Shown here piece after piece: positions 11,307-24,660 of a stretch of DNA of 64,000 bases. This DNA comes from Vanilla planifolia. Lineage: Eukaryota; Streptophyta; Magnoliopsida; Asparagales; Orchidaceae. Below the pieces are notes generated by a model that searched no databases, was not told the origin of the DNA, and saw only the letters and a program-made list of their open reading frames with translations. Positions within the stretch are counted from its first letter, which is position 1. Each line of letters opens with the position of its first letter. Where the stretch lies: the NCBI GenBank assembly GCA_023846275.1, contig CM043865.1, forward strand, positions 27,075,912 to 27,139,911. Direction: 5' to 3'. A program made the translations under genes and the position numbers.

Positions 11307-14300
11307 TGAAATAAATTTTCAACTTTTGATTTGTCTTTTATTACCAACAATTCTCTACATTTTGATCATAGGATCCTATTATAGCCATAATCTTCACAAT
11401 AAAATATCATAAATGAGACATGCAAATATTGGATTTCCTAAGTTTGTAATAAGTATAGGAAATGCCTATCTCTAGACTTAAACGTAGAGAATAATAAGAT
11501 AACATCTAATAGGAAATAATGATGGATCTTTCTTTGACTTATTACAAAGGAATGTTGAATTAGGTTCCTCTTCACAATCCCTTAGTTTCATCATTTTGGT
11601 AGAGTTTAGAAGGAATTTTTTGTTTGACATGAGCATGAATTAAATGTGGAGAATTTAACATTTTTGCTTTATTTGTGTCATGTTCTATGCTAACATTGAC
11701 CTTGTATTGGTAAAATATAAAAGGGACTTGTCATGTTCTATGCAACTAAAGCAGTCAGTTGCTCAAAATTATATGAAACACACATTTTTTGTTTACCTTG
11801 CCACTTGTCAAATTGAAAAAGCCTTGCTACTCACTTGATCTAGAAGTTGGATTGTTCTTGTTGTTTATTGTTTGGTAAGGAGGTTCTATAACTTGAAACA
11901 AAAATTTTTAATTTAAAGAGTTATAGTCTCCATCATTTTCAACATCAATTTGTTTAAAATAGATGAATGTTATCAATTATATTTAGTTTTTGATGAATTT
12001 TGTAGCTTAGCTTTTAAAGCTTTGTAGAGTTGTACATTAGATGATACTTCATTGATCCAACTTTTTTGTGAGCATTTGGTTTGCATTTTAAGTCTTAAGT
12101 GTTAATGAGCAATTAATTGTAAAAGTTAGAGGCTTGTTGCTATATTCGGATATCCAGAAACTTGGCTAAGCTCAGACATTTTCTGTGTGTTTGATACCAT
12201 TATGAACTGCAAATCTAAATGTTTGACTTTGGAATCTCAATTTAATGTGAACTTAAAGTATACATGATCTACTTTCTAGATTGTACTTGAGCTCTAAATT
12301 TTTTTCTTTAGGTAAAAAATTATCTAACTTTTAAAATCAAATGTTATATAAATCAGTCAAGAATTGAAAATTTAAAATTTAAAATTTGTGATAATGTTTA
12401 GTCAAATTTAAGCTTCATTTGACCCACTGATTGTCGATTGCAACACTATACTTGCTTTAGATAATCGTTGTTAATATGTTTTGAAGGTACAAGTTTCATC
12501 CCTTCAATCAACAGTTCAATAAATATAGTTGTGGACCTTTCTAGGATGCTCAACATTTTGTTGCCATGGAAGAGACCATTTCTCTCTTCTTGGAGAGTGT
12601 CTTGCACCCCAGTATCTCGTGGTTGTCATTCTCTCTCTTAGCTCCTTCCACAAACTCTTGTGTGGTAAATGAGGTTCAAACAATTGCTTAAGAATTTCCT
12701 AGACCTAGTTCTCCAACATGGCTAACATTGATTGTGATGCCTTTAGGTTGATAAACATCTTCAACTTCTCATTTTCCGACATAATACCCTTGAGCTTATT
12801 GGGTTGACAAAGTAATATTTTCATAGATTGTGAAGTTTTCTAACTTTTTTTTGGCTTCAAGTGCAATGCCTATGTTCAATTCAAAACTCATTTAAGTCAT
12901 TATCGAAGCTTAACGATTGATTCTATCTTGTTAGCAATTCACTTTTGGATGTCATGTAGTTGAGACTTCTCTCAGTCAAGGTTGGTAAAAGTTGCTAGAA
13001 TCAATTTTTTTACTGTTATTAAAATACATGTTGATTGTCTTCTTCCTAATTGACTTGAAGAATCGAACACTTATGACAACAGCATATTAATTTTATGTGA
13101 ACCATCAATTTAGAACTTTCGAATCACGACTAGCAATTTAACAATCAGAGCTCCATCGTCCTCTTGAGCCTTTGTCAACGTTTACTTGGTCAAAGGTTGT
13201 ACGCTTGCATTATTGGGCCTTACCCATGGTTTAGCTTCTTTCTCATTAATAGCACTTATCTAGCTTCCTGCATTGCTTGTAGTATAGTTATCGGGTGCTC
13301 CTAAGATGATAAGGATCATGTGGTGACAAAGGTAAGATGAGGGGCTCATCTCTTAACATTCTTTATGCATTGTGGCCTTAGGAAGTTTTCTTCACCAATT
13401 TCATAGTGGGACTCTTGCAATCTCTTTAACCATTATCTCTCGAAGATTGTTTTTCTTTCTTATTTGTTGTCCTTAATCTTCCATTGGATAGGAAGACATC
13501 ATGACCATTTTTGCTTTATCCTTTGATTCAGATAGTTATGATTGACCTCATTGTAGAAATTGATTGCAAAAGTACACCTTCCTTGTCTTGATTGAGGACT
13601 TTTATTTGATCCCACTTCTTTGTTACTTTAGCTTGCGGAGATTTCTTCGATTTGTAGAGGTCCTCGCAGCAGTGATCGAAACTCTGTCATTTTTCTTAAT
13701 TTCCCTTCATTTTGGACATGTTGTTGAGCTTTGTTGTTGAAGTGCTTCCTTAGCTTGTTACATTTATGAAATATCTTATTTGGGTCCAAACGTCTTTCGC
13801 AAAATAAATCTTGTAATAGTTGCCTTTGAACCCGTATGTTCTATTTATGAAAAAGGCAAAATGATGTGGTTAACAGCTAAAGGGATTTTTTTTTTCTCAT
13901 GCATGGGTTCATACTTTCTCTTATCTCTCATTCCTTAGATTTTGTATCTAGAGGCCTATTCGATTGTACAAAATCCCATGAATGCATGAAAACACCTTTT
14001 TGTGGTTTTGCTAAGAATTTTTGTTAATATATAGCTAAGTCTTTGTTTTCAGGGAACCATGAAGAGTTTTCTCTTTGTGCTGACACATTGTGGACCTTAT
14101 GTGAGCTTAACGTTGACTTTTCTCACGATTCCTTCCATTTCTTTGATATTTGGTCATTAAAGGAAAGCTCTCGATCATTTACTTGATATTAAATTAAAAG
14201 CAATGGAGGGTGGAATTGGTGAAAGATCTAATACCTCAGCTTTCATGCTATGCATTTGGTGTATTCAACATGCTAATTTTCTATTAGGGTTATTTTTTCA

Positions 14301-17300
14301 ATTGCTGTATACAAATGGTTCTTAAGTTACAGAACTTTTTTTTGATCATGAACTTGTAAGCATCTTATGTAATAAGGGCTAGTGCTTTACTTTTTTTTAC
14401 TTTTATTGATATCATTCTGATCTATATATCTTTGGTCTACTTTTAGAAAATAAACCTTCTATAATTTTGGGGTAATGTTTTTTACATAAACACATCCTTA
14501 CCTTGTTTGTTATTATTGCCTGATGTATGTTCCTTACAAGTATGTAAGTCATAGTCAGTGTTATACATTGCAACAATATGGTGGGACTATACTTTCCAAT
14601 ACTAATGGTTTTCTTTGATGCAATAAAGAATCAATATTTAATTGCTATGATTATTCTCTTTGACACTTGTTTTTTTCATGTACACTTGACAATTGATGTA
14701 TACAAAAACCATCTTGAAGTTATTGATGTAAAAGATCCATTAAGGGTGCAATTTTGATCAAATATGTTTTTCATTTATAAATGAAAATTGGATTTTTCAG
14801 TTATTAGAATAGTTCTCATTCTTCAATATTGGGTTCTATTAAATTTTAAGTTTATTTGTAGTTCCAAGGATCAAATAATTGAGAACTAACATAATACATG
14901 ATTTTTTTATTTGTAATGTGTTATTTTGGTAATTAAATTTTTTGAGTATGCTATATTTAAAAATGTAAAGGTTTTTAAAATTAAAGGTTATGCCATTAAT
15001 TATTTTTAGATTTTTGCAAAAATTGAAATCCAAAAATTGACATGATTCAAGCTGATACTCCAGCCCAATAGGTTGTTGGACCCTTGTTTCTTAAGTTTCA
15101 GGGATCAATTGTAGATCCATTTTTTTATTTTTTGTAACAAACTTGGGTTGGTTCTTGAATCTAGTGAGAATCAAGTTGAATCGATCAGTAGGTACACCCA
15201 AGAGGCCAATCATTATTTGATGTATTATTTATTATGATCTATATTGAGGGAAATTTATGATAGTTTTATCGAAAAGATATTCTATTCCTCTGTAGACATG
15301 GAATGGTCAGCAAGTTGCTTTTGGTTGACTAACGCATTGGTTTCTTTTCCTCTATGAGCCATTGTGCTCCTCGTATGTTTTCAAATGATAATTCAGCACA
15401 AACTATAGGTGGATCCACTTTTTTAGTTGACATGTTATCTATTCATTTTTGGAGTAGAATTCTAAATTATTATCAGCTATTGTGTTAGAATGCCTTGAAT
15501 TGGATAGGGTAGGAATTAAGAATTATCTATCAAAAGTCTCTCCTGCATCCATGCTTTTCACAGGTTAAGAGGATGGAAAAGTACTTTGAATATTGTAATT
15601 AGTTGGTTTTTTGGTTGTAGTTGGAATTTAGAGAGTTTAGTTGATATCATCATGTCTTATTATATTTTTCTAAAGATTTTAAGTGTCTAGTTTGATAATG
15701 TTCTTAAATAATATCATTAAAAATTATAATTTGATCACTAAAAAAATTATATATATTCAAATTTTGAGTGACAATTAGATATTAGTCACTTTGATAATAA
15801 AAAAAATAAAATGTTTCTAAGATGACATTAAGCTATACAATAAAAAAATTGATGAATTTTAGATTATTTTGATATCTAGATAGCATTGAATAATTTAGAT
15901 GTCATTGTTATCCAAATAAGAATAAAGAAATGCTTTGTTAATCATATTTATATCAATCCCTTGTTCATCTTGGTTGTTGATTATTAAAAGATTGATAAAT
16001 ATATGAACATTTATATATTATGCAAAGACTTTGGATGACTTTTATGCAAAAACACTATCTCGTTTGTGAAAGGGGATGGTTATGTTTTTTTGCCAATTAT
16101 TGTAGATATTTTACCTGTTGTTGTCCTTGATTTGGTAGTAGTTTTTTTCAGTAGTTTTCATTGAAAAGCTATTGCCCATCAAATCTTATGTTATTTAGGG
16201 AATGACCAACGTAAAGAATTTTATTTTGTTTCATAACGATAGATAATGCACCTGTAAAGTAGTTCATTGACATCCCAAAGAGAAACACTGTCTTTATGTC
16301 ACACAGCTTAAGCAAATTTCTTTCGTCTTATCTTTGGTTGATTTGAAATTTTTTTTATTTTTTAATAACTCTTTGAGCAAATTTTATTTTTTTCTTAAAT
16401 TCAAGTAAAATTTTTATTCATCTGACTTAACGAATAACATTTTATGGGAGCTAGATCCAATTAGGATTTGATTTTGGGCTAATACATCATTTGATGGATA
16501 TCTATTTATCTAGAAGTTTTAATCTATTTTTAAAGATTAGTGAAATTTATGTAAAAGAATTCAACAAACTATCCAACTCAAATGTTGAAATCATAATATC
16601 AATATTGTTTCTCTCTTGTGGAGTCTAATCTAAATTGTTGCTACGAATTGAGCAAGGGTAAATTTAATGCATTTGATATATTCTAAAAATGTTATAAAAA
16701 GTTGTTAGGAGTGTATTGATTAGAAATGAGAAGATATGTTACTTGAATAAAATTGTATTCAACATAGTAAGCACTATGAATTGACTTTTGATCGCTTTAT
16801 TGAAAAGAATTTATGAATCTTTGGTAGTAGGATTTGAGGTTGAGATGATGGTTTTGAGGACTTCAACTTGGTGGCTTCAAACTGAAATGAACATAAGTTT
16901 GGAAAATTTAAACTCTTGGCTTACGTTTTTTTGTCAATAGAAATGGTACATCATGAAAATTGTTGAGATAGTGTAGTATGCCAAGAATAATGAATCACAA
17001 GTTTTGAGATATTGATAATTTTCTTGAGGTTTTGCGAAACATGTGTAGAGATTAATGAATCACGAATCTATCATGTTTGCGCATGTGGCCTTATGTCGAT
17101 TTGTTTTTTCTTACTTATAAGCTATACAACAACAGTTGTCAATATGAGAAGTAAAACTATATCGATTTTGCATTTTAGATGACACTCCCATTAAGTCAAA
17201 ACAAATTGGTCCCCAAAAATTGAGTTTTGGAGAAATGCATAACGTGGATTGGGCTCTTGCTTAATTAAGAGGGAGGTTGTTTGGTATAGATAATAGTAAG

Positions 17301-17950
17301 ATTAGTTTTATGTTGAATGTTAAACGTAATGATAGAATCATAATATACAAGCTTAAGTTTTCGGATCAACAACAAGAGGTGGCTAGTAAAGGAGCTATGC
17401 AAAGTTGAAAATTGGAATTTGTTTAGTTTGTAACTCTCATGGGGCTTGTTGTCCTTTACCATGATTGAGACGAGTTTTATTGACTCTTATGTTGTGTGAT
17501 GTTGTTAAATAATTTTAAATGGACATGATATTTGATGGTATTGATAAGCTTTCATTGAGTCTTATAGAAATGTGAAGTAATATTATAACCTACACACATA
17601 GAAATGTTTTAGTATAATTGATGTGTGATATGAACATCAGATCATTTAGTCGAAAGATTTTAGAGTTAAGGAGTTATTGATGATATATTAGACTCTTGTC
17701 AAATTATTTGCTCTCATGTCTAACTTCAAGCCTGCACCCAGTACCCTTTGTCTTGACTTCAAATCTTCCTGAAGGTTGTATTACTTAAGGGTAGTATAAT
17801 ATAGCTGTTATTGAATACTAAATTACTTAACAAGACAAATTAGTTTAAACAATGTTGTTAAACGCTATTAAAAATTTATATATTGTCAAGTAATTTTTGC
17901 AAAATGTGTTAGAACTGTTTAAGCTGCTTTATAAAATGCTTATAAACTCA
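10748..17950 (+). repeat. segmental duplication, copy A (GnT-II 3' end plus downstream 7 kb)
   Basis: From GnT-II codon ~390 through the 3' flank to about 17,950 the sequence is collinear, in the same orientation, with 24,521-37,292. Marker pairs include 12,436/31,125, 13,481/32,139, 15,480/34,132, 16,240/34,925 and 17,380/36,200. In a sampled ~180-base stretch near 11.4 kb versus 25.1 kb roughly five in six bases agree by eye, so the duplication is old. Copy A lacks several blocks present in copy B. No intact gene other than GnT-II was seen. Minus-strand reading of 12.6-14 kb gives broken, retroelement-like frames at most. Confidence 0.85.
11254..11302. repeat. (AG)n microsatellite
   Basis: A nearly pure run of AG dinucleotides. 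The equivalent position in copy B (about 24,985) has only a few GAGA-type bases, so the array expanded after the duplication or shrank in copy B. Confidence 0.95.
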
Positions 17951-19394
17951 ATTATATAATTATATGTAGATATTGTTAAAATTGATATAGAAAAAATGAA
18001 TATATTATGTTGGAGTAAGGGTTTGATCGAAGAGATATTTATTGTTTAAAGTTTGAATATGATTTTATATCACTTAAAATTTAAACTTTAATAAAAAAAA
18101 TTATAGAAAGAGAAATTAAATAAAGAAGAATTATTTTATATTTAAATTGAGTTGAATATTAATTAAAAATTGGATAAATTTAAATTGAATCTATATCAAT
18201 GAGTTTTTGTTATCAATTTTGAATTAAGTATCTTTCATTATTTCTTGAATCAAATTAGTTTCAATTAGAATAAATGGATGATAAATTTTTGTTATGCATA
18301 ATTTTTTAAAAAATGTTTTTTGTAAATTAAAAAATACAATAGAGAGTATGTCTATTAAAAAATAAAATTTAAAAAATGTTAGCCCAATATGAATTAAATA
18401 AAAATTGAACCTTTTTGCAGTTGGGTAAGAAAAAAAATGTTTTCACAGTTCTCAATGTGCCGTCTGGTTAGATTATTCTTAGGATTTTAATATAAAGTAT
18501 TTATTAGTAGGTTATGAAATATATATATAGTTAGTTTTTTTAAATTATGTACGAAAGAATCTAAAAATTATTTTTTTTAACTTTTCCACAAAACACATTC
18601 TATCTATAGTTTCATTTAATATGATTTTTACAAAAAGTTATAAATATATTTTAGAATATAATTAAGTATTTATTTTATTATGTTCTAAAAGTCATTCTTT
18701 TTTCCCAAAGACAAAAGAAAAGTTTGTTAATAGAAAATTAGATTTTTTAAAACAATCTTTTTATGTTTTTAGCAATTTTTTTTGTTATTTTATAAAGATA
18801 CTTATTTTGTGTAGTTTTTGTGAATAACATATTACAAGCTATTTTTTTTGTTATAATTAATAATAACATTTCAAATATTTTTTAATTTATTAATTCGATA
18901 TTCAGTAATGAATTTAACAAATAAATTTATAGATATTTATTTATTAATAATTATTTATATTTTCTTTAAAATTAAATTAATTTATTAGTGTATTGTTAAA
19001 ATTAGGTAAAAAAGATAAAAAAATATTTTGAGATTTTTATGAGAAAAATTATTTTATTGGTTTTGTGAGTGTTAGAACTGCGTTGAATATCATTTTAATT
19101 TGTTTTATACTTAATATATAATTGTTTAGTTTTTAAAAATAATTTCGATATTAAATAATTTATATGTAGTTTATATTTAATATATATATTTTTTATTTAA
19201 GTTTAAATTTAGTAGTGAATAAATTCATGATAAATTTATACCAAAAATTATTTTTTAAAAAAATAATTTTTATTTACATTATAAAATAAATGAAAACACT
19301 AGAGATCATATTTAATAAGAATTAAAGAATCAATTTTAAGTTCAAACCAGCTCCCGAAAACATTTCGAAAATTATCAAATGTGCATTACCTTGT
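17951..19394. other. very AT-rich spacer
   Basis: The stretch is dominated by A and T runs. No genes, RNA genes or clear repeats were seen. Confidence 0.5.
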
Positions 19395-19880
19395 GCAATC
19401 TCATCTCTCCGGGATCCTCTGTTAAACAAAATCCCGAGCCCCTTTATGGCTTTAACCCTGTTATGCTGTTTTTATTCTCGCTCTCGCCGGATCACGGAAG
19501 AAAACGAGTTCGCCGTAGAATATCTAAACTACTACTGAAATGTTGCTGAAATGCCGTTAGCATATGCAATCCTTTTTCTCCGGTTCGTCGGATAAACAAA
19601 ATTCCTAGCTCCTTTTTGATCTATCCCACTTTATCCTGTTTTTATCCTCGCTTTCGTTGGATAATAGAAGGCACTGAAGGCTGCTCCGACCAACCGGCGG
19701 TGGAAAGGACCCGTAAGAAGCTGATTTCGCCGTAACATATCAAAACTTCTGCAATGTTACTGAAATGCTGTTATCTTATGCAGTTCATATTCTCCGGCTC
19801 GTCGGGTAAGCGAAATCCCTAGCCGCTTTATGCCCTAAGCTCCTTTATCCTGTTTTTATTCTCGCTTTTGTATGGCTTTC
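19395..19880. repeat. GC-rich island of ~2.5 tandem ~170-215-bp units
   Basis: Three successive units start with TGCAAT or TGCAGT at about 19,395, 19,564 and 19,778. Each carries TCTCCGG, a GTTAAACAAAATCC-like block, CCTTTATG-like text, CTGTTTTTATTCTCGCT, GTTCGCCGTA/TTTCGCCGTAA, and ACTGAAATG near its end. The third unit is incomplete. The middle unit has an extra ~40 bases around 19,670-19,715. The island is much richer in C, G and CpG than its flanks, which resembles a plant promoter or non-coding first exon. No reading frame spans it. Confidence 0.7.
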
Positions 19881-22800
19881 TATGTTGGCAATTTTTTATG
19901 ATGCTTTTAAAGATGATTTATCTTTTTATATCTATTATTTCACCTTTTAGCTTTGGAATTTTAATAAATACATAGTGCTCTCACATTTTTTCGTTATTCT
20001 AGTTTTGTTCTTTTAGCTGAATTGGTTTAACTTTTGCTGAAGCTTTGCTTTGGTTCTGTATGGCTTTCAAGTGTCGCATCATGTTAAAAGGCATAGCCTA
20101 TATGTGGTGGATTATGCATAAGATCGGGACGGTTGATTGATGGAGAGAAATTTGTCACAAAAAATCAGGTTCACATTAATATCTCTTTTTAAAATTTTGT
20201 ATTTTATTTTCTTGTCTTCTTTAAAACGCTGTCTAAAGTTTTACATTATTAAAAATATTTTTATAGTGATGTATTTTTAAATAGTTGTTGTTTCTTGCTT
20301 TTTCTTTTATAACTATTTCTATTGTAATTTATATATTTGGCATTTTTAAGTTGGAGCTTTTTGTTGCATTTCAATATATTCAATCTAAGATATTATTGAC
20401 TATTCAATTTTCAAGATGATCTTTATTATACTACATCATGTATTATGTGTAATGCTTATCATATTGCATGAATTGTTTTGGATTCTTGTTTACCATGTAA
20501 TAGAATTGAAATTTGTCTTTGTATATCACTTATATTTTCTTTGTTTAATATTAATATGCTCATGTAATATTCCTTACACAATTATTCATGAATTATGTAC
20601 TCACTAAGATGCTTGTGGTTGTAATATTTTGTATATGTTTTGAAAAATAAACACTATTATCCTTAGCAAATATAACCTTTGAGTATAATGTGCTAAAGCT
20701 TCTTAGTGATAATTTCTTGTAAGGTTGCACTTAGGTGTTTTGTATAAGCAAAGTAAATTAAAATTTCTATAAGACCAAAGCTATGAGATTTAAGGATTCT
20801 TATTGTGGGGCCAGTCATTACATTGTTTTTGTTATATTTTCCTTATTATCAAAAATATTGCTTGGCTTCATAATGGTTGGGCAAAGTATTAAAGTTAAAG
20901 AAGTTAATGTTATGGGTATCATATTTATCTCTTTAACAAGGTTTTTTGTAGGTATTCAAAAGCAATGACATGTAAATTATATATAGATGTTAGTTTGGGG
21001 GTTATGACTTGATATTAATTGAAATTTATGTTTGTGTAAGGATTAAAATTGAAGTATAGGCATAGGAGTTAGAGTTACATTTTAGATACATGTGTCACAT
21101 GAGGTGTTATTGTTTTTTTGTGGCTTAGACGTTTGCATTGGAGTTAAAGGTTTGGCAAAAAATGTTAATTATAAGGGTTAAGAGTTAAATGACATGGGCA
21201 TCAATGCGTGATTTGTCTTTGTTGTGGTTTTAGAAATTTATTATTACAAATTAGCTCTAGTATTTGTGTTATTTGACGTGGTTATTCTATTAGGATTGAT
21301 ATGGGTTGGAGATTATGCAAGTGTTTATATGTATTGGTTGGTGTTTTGTGTTTTTGTTGGCATCGAATTGCTACTCATGCTAAGATATATGCCTAGGTTT
21401 TGTAGACTGTGCATAGAGTTTAGAGTTTATATCAAGGTTGGATTTGATAGTTAGGCATTAACATTGATTTAGTTGGTTCGTTAATAAAAAAACATTAAGG
21501 ATTTGTTTAAGAATTACATAAGGTTTTAGTTAAAATCGATAAGATCTAATGCTTTTATCGTTAGATAGTGGTAATAAAAGTGACACAACATAGAAATATG
21601 GAAGCAAAAATGACAAATACTATAAATGTGAGCAAACTAGTGTATAACAAAAAATAATAATATAAAACTTAGATACAATGGAAAAATATATTCAAATATA
21701 ATTATTTTTCTCTATTTTAATTGTAGATGATATGACTAAGACTTAGTCTCAATTATTTTATTGTAGTAGGAAATATTGTTATATGAAATACGTATTCTAT
21801 TGTAGGAGCAAAAAACTAAGATCTAGTGAAAAAATGAATAGGTTAGTAGAGGCATATGCTTGGGGTCTGTCTTGTCCTTTCATGGTTCTCTGTTTTACTC
21901 TCATCTCTTGACGTAAATTTGATGATACGTTTCTTCCATTAATCTAATAAATTTACAATTCTTATCTTCCTTTTTCGTTAAAAGTGTTCTCTCAAATAAA
22001 TTCATAAAACATTTAACATAGGTTCAACACACTTTTAATAAGTTAGACATAACTTGCTCCATTGATTTCGAAATTTGACAATTCTAAGTAGACAAGTTCC
22101 AAAATTGCCCACAATGCATGGCTTAATCTACTTTGTATTTATATGTGCACTAGTTTGTCATCCCCATGAACAAGTCACAAGCTATTATTTTGGCCATGTT
22201 GGGAGGTTCGTGAGATATGCTAAAACTTTTTTATGTCTTGTGTTAGGCATGAATAGTAACCTCATGTAGTAAATAAGAATACAAGTGATAGTGTTTGAGA
22301 AAGTTTAGAAAGTACATTTTTTGGCTATAAATAGAAGAGTTGGATTGTTTTTGAAAAGCTTTGCATATATGATATTTTTTTGAAAAAGAGGTGAAGTTAT
22401 TTATCCTACATTTGAGAGAAGATTTTAGTGTGATGCATTGCCGTTGATGTCGTCCGTGCCAGGAGGAGATATTATGCATATAATGAGTTTGTTTTTTTAG
22501 CTATTGAATTTGTTGATAGTCATGTCATTTGTCATTACTTTTATTGTTGATTTTTTTATCCCTTTATATTTGGTTTTCTTTTATATGAATAGATATTTGC
22601 AAAAAAACATTTCTTTGGTTTTTATTTATTCTAGTATCCTCATAAAATTTTCTTACGTTAGTTTATAAGTTATTTTTTATAGAAAATTTTTTACAAGAAA
22701 ATATTTCAACTAAAATTTAAATATTATTATAAACATTTTATATTTCTCATAGAAATTCTATGACTTTTTTTTATGCTTATTAATTATTTATATGAAACAT

Positions 22801-23170
22801 AATTTACTTGTTGAAATATTTAATTTAGTGTATATTGTTTGTTGTTATGAAATCAAAATGTGATAAATTAGTTTTTTTTTGTTAAGAGCTTTGGATAAAA
22901 TTTTAAATAATGTGAACTTTAAACAAATAATTTTCTAAAGAAAATAGCAAAGCAAAAGACAATTTTAAAGAAAGAAATTAAGATATCTTGATTTGTTGAA
23001 ACAAACTGCTCTTCATCAAATAACCATCTTGATCTTATACATGATGCACCACATAAAGGTTATGTATGTTAACATGATGCAACTTTTGAAAACCATACAA
23101 AACTTCGATAGAATATTAGCAAAAGAGTTGAACCAATTCAATAGAAAGTACAAATCTAAAAGCAAAAAGG
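19881..23170. other. AT-rich spacer, one weak exon-like patch
   Basis: No recognisable protein or RNA gene. At about 20,070-20,170 a short ATG frame (20 codons including its stop) is followed directly by another ATG frame that reaches a CAG/GTTC donor-like site. Together with the GC-rich island 200 bases upstream this could be a transcribed leader, but nothing downstream supports a gene. The rest is AT-rich without obvious repeats. Confidence 0.35.
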
Positions 23171-24510
23171 TTGTCTTTTCTCTCTCTTTTTCTCGCTCTC
23201 TACTTTTTCATTTATCTCTTATTCTTTCTATCTCCCCTCCCCATCTACTCTTATTTTCATCTTTATTTTCTTTCTTTGACTTTTTTCTTGCTCTCTCTCC
23301 TTTTTTTCTCTTCGCTCTTTTCCTCTTACTTTCTTATCTATCTCTTTCTTTATCTATCTCCTTTCTCTTTAAGGCTATCTCTCATATCTTCTCTTTCTCT
23401 TATTTCTCCTTGTCTCTCTATGACTATCTTTAGTTTTATTTTCTCTATCTCTCTCTCTCTCCCTCCCTCTTCTAGTTTCTCTCCTTTTCACGTTCACTTT
23501 TTCTCTTGCTTTTATCTCTCTCTTTTCTCTCCTTTTTCATATTCTGTTGTCTCCTCTCTACTCTTTTTTTATCTCTTTCTCACTTTTTCTTTTTACTTTT
23601 TCATAGAGTTTCTCTGTCTCTTTTCCTCTTCTTTTTATGTCCTCTCTATTTAATTTTCTCTTTCTCTTTTTATCTCTCCTTATATCTTTCTTTCTCTTTT
23701 ACTTTTTCTTTAGCTCTCTCTTACTCTTTATCCCTTGCTCTTTCTATCATTCTTTCTCTCCATTTTTTTCTTCTCTTTATTTCTCTCTTTTTTTTTGATG
23801 TTTTTTCATCTCTCTTCTTTTTGTCTATTTTTCTCTCATTATCTCTTCTTGTTCTCTCTCCTTTTTTTCTCCTTGTGACCATCTCACTCTCTGTCTTTAT
23901 CTCTTTGTGTCTATCCATGTGTCTTTATACCTTTATCTTTCTTTTTTCCTTGATATTTCTTTTCTCTCTTTCTCACTTTTAATATCTCTTTTTTCGCTCA
24001 CTTTGTCTCTTCTTTATCACTTTCTTTTCTCTCTCTTTCCCATTCAATTTCACTCAACTATTCTCTCCTTTCTTTGTCTTGATCTCTCTTTATCTCTCTT
24101 TTGTCTTTCTCTTATCACTAAGAGTCTTTTTCTTGCTCTTTCTTTCTCTCTCTCTTTTTTTTCTTTTTTATCTTTCAACGTCTCTTTATCTCTCTTTCTC
24201 CTTTTATCTTGTCTCTTTCTTCCTTATTTTATTCTCTCTTTTCTCTTTCTTATTCTTTTTATGTCTTTCTCTCATTCTCAGCTCCTTTTGTTTTACTACT
24301 CTCTTGTTTGCTCATTCTCTCTGAGTTTCGCTTTGTAATATCTTCCTCTGTTATTTTGTCTCTCTTTTTTTCTCTATCACTCTCTTTATTTCTTTCTCTT
24401 CCACTTTATCTTTTTTCTCTTCCTCTTTCTCTCTTCTTCTCTTTATCTTCTCACTCCTTGTTGCTACTATCTTTTCTCTCGTTTATCTTTCTCTTCCTCT
24501 TTTTTTTTTA
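23171..24510. repeat. 1.3-kb polypyrimidine (C/T) tract
   Basis: The plus strand consists almost only of C and T, with irregular TCTC, CTTTT and TTTCTC words and scattered A or G. It is not a clean microsatellite but looks like a degenerate one. Because stop codons all contain purines, all three plus-strand frames stay open for long distances. The resulting Ser/Leu/Phe-rich frames of 140-160 residues are composition artefacts, not genes. The tract ends within about ten bases of the truncated GnT-II copy. Confidence 0.95.
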
Positions 24511-24520
24511 TCATCTGTCC

Positions 24521-24660
24521 CTAATATCAAAATGAACTAGCTATTATATGTTTTCAAGAATCAAGGGTAGTCTTGAGTAGGTTTCAAAAGTTGGGGAGGT
24601 TGGGATCACAGAGATTGGGACCTTTGTGTGAGTTTTGCCTGTAACTATCACTATAAATAA
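24521..24660 (+). pseudogene. truncated GnT-II remnant (last ~47 codons)
   Basis: Homologous to the intact gene from codon ~390 to the stop. TTTGTGTGAGTTTTGCC and the TAA at 24658-24660 are in place, as is the start of the 3' flank (ACATGTACACAATTTGAAA). Relative to the intact copy it has a premature TAG four codons in, a three-base deletion removing one codon in the GWGGWGDHRDW region, and several substitutions. The first 389 codons are missing and are replaced upstream by the polypyrimidine tract. It cannot encode the enzyme. Confidence 0.9.

Noticed and set aside
11129-11412. Frames with Ser-Leu or Arg-Glu dipeptide repeats
   Set aside because: Translations of the (AG)n microsatellite.
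12450-14050. Retroelement-like minus-strand frames in copies A and B
   Set aside because: Short, broken and without any diagnostic domain; they could be chance in moderately GC-rich DNA.
22993-24535. Several overlapping plus-strand frames of 108-160 residues rich in Ser, Leu and Phe
   Set aside because: They fall in the C/T-only tract, where stop codons cannot form easily; all three frames are open and no start, domain or codon signal supports a protein.
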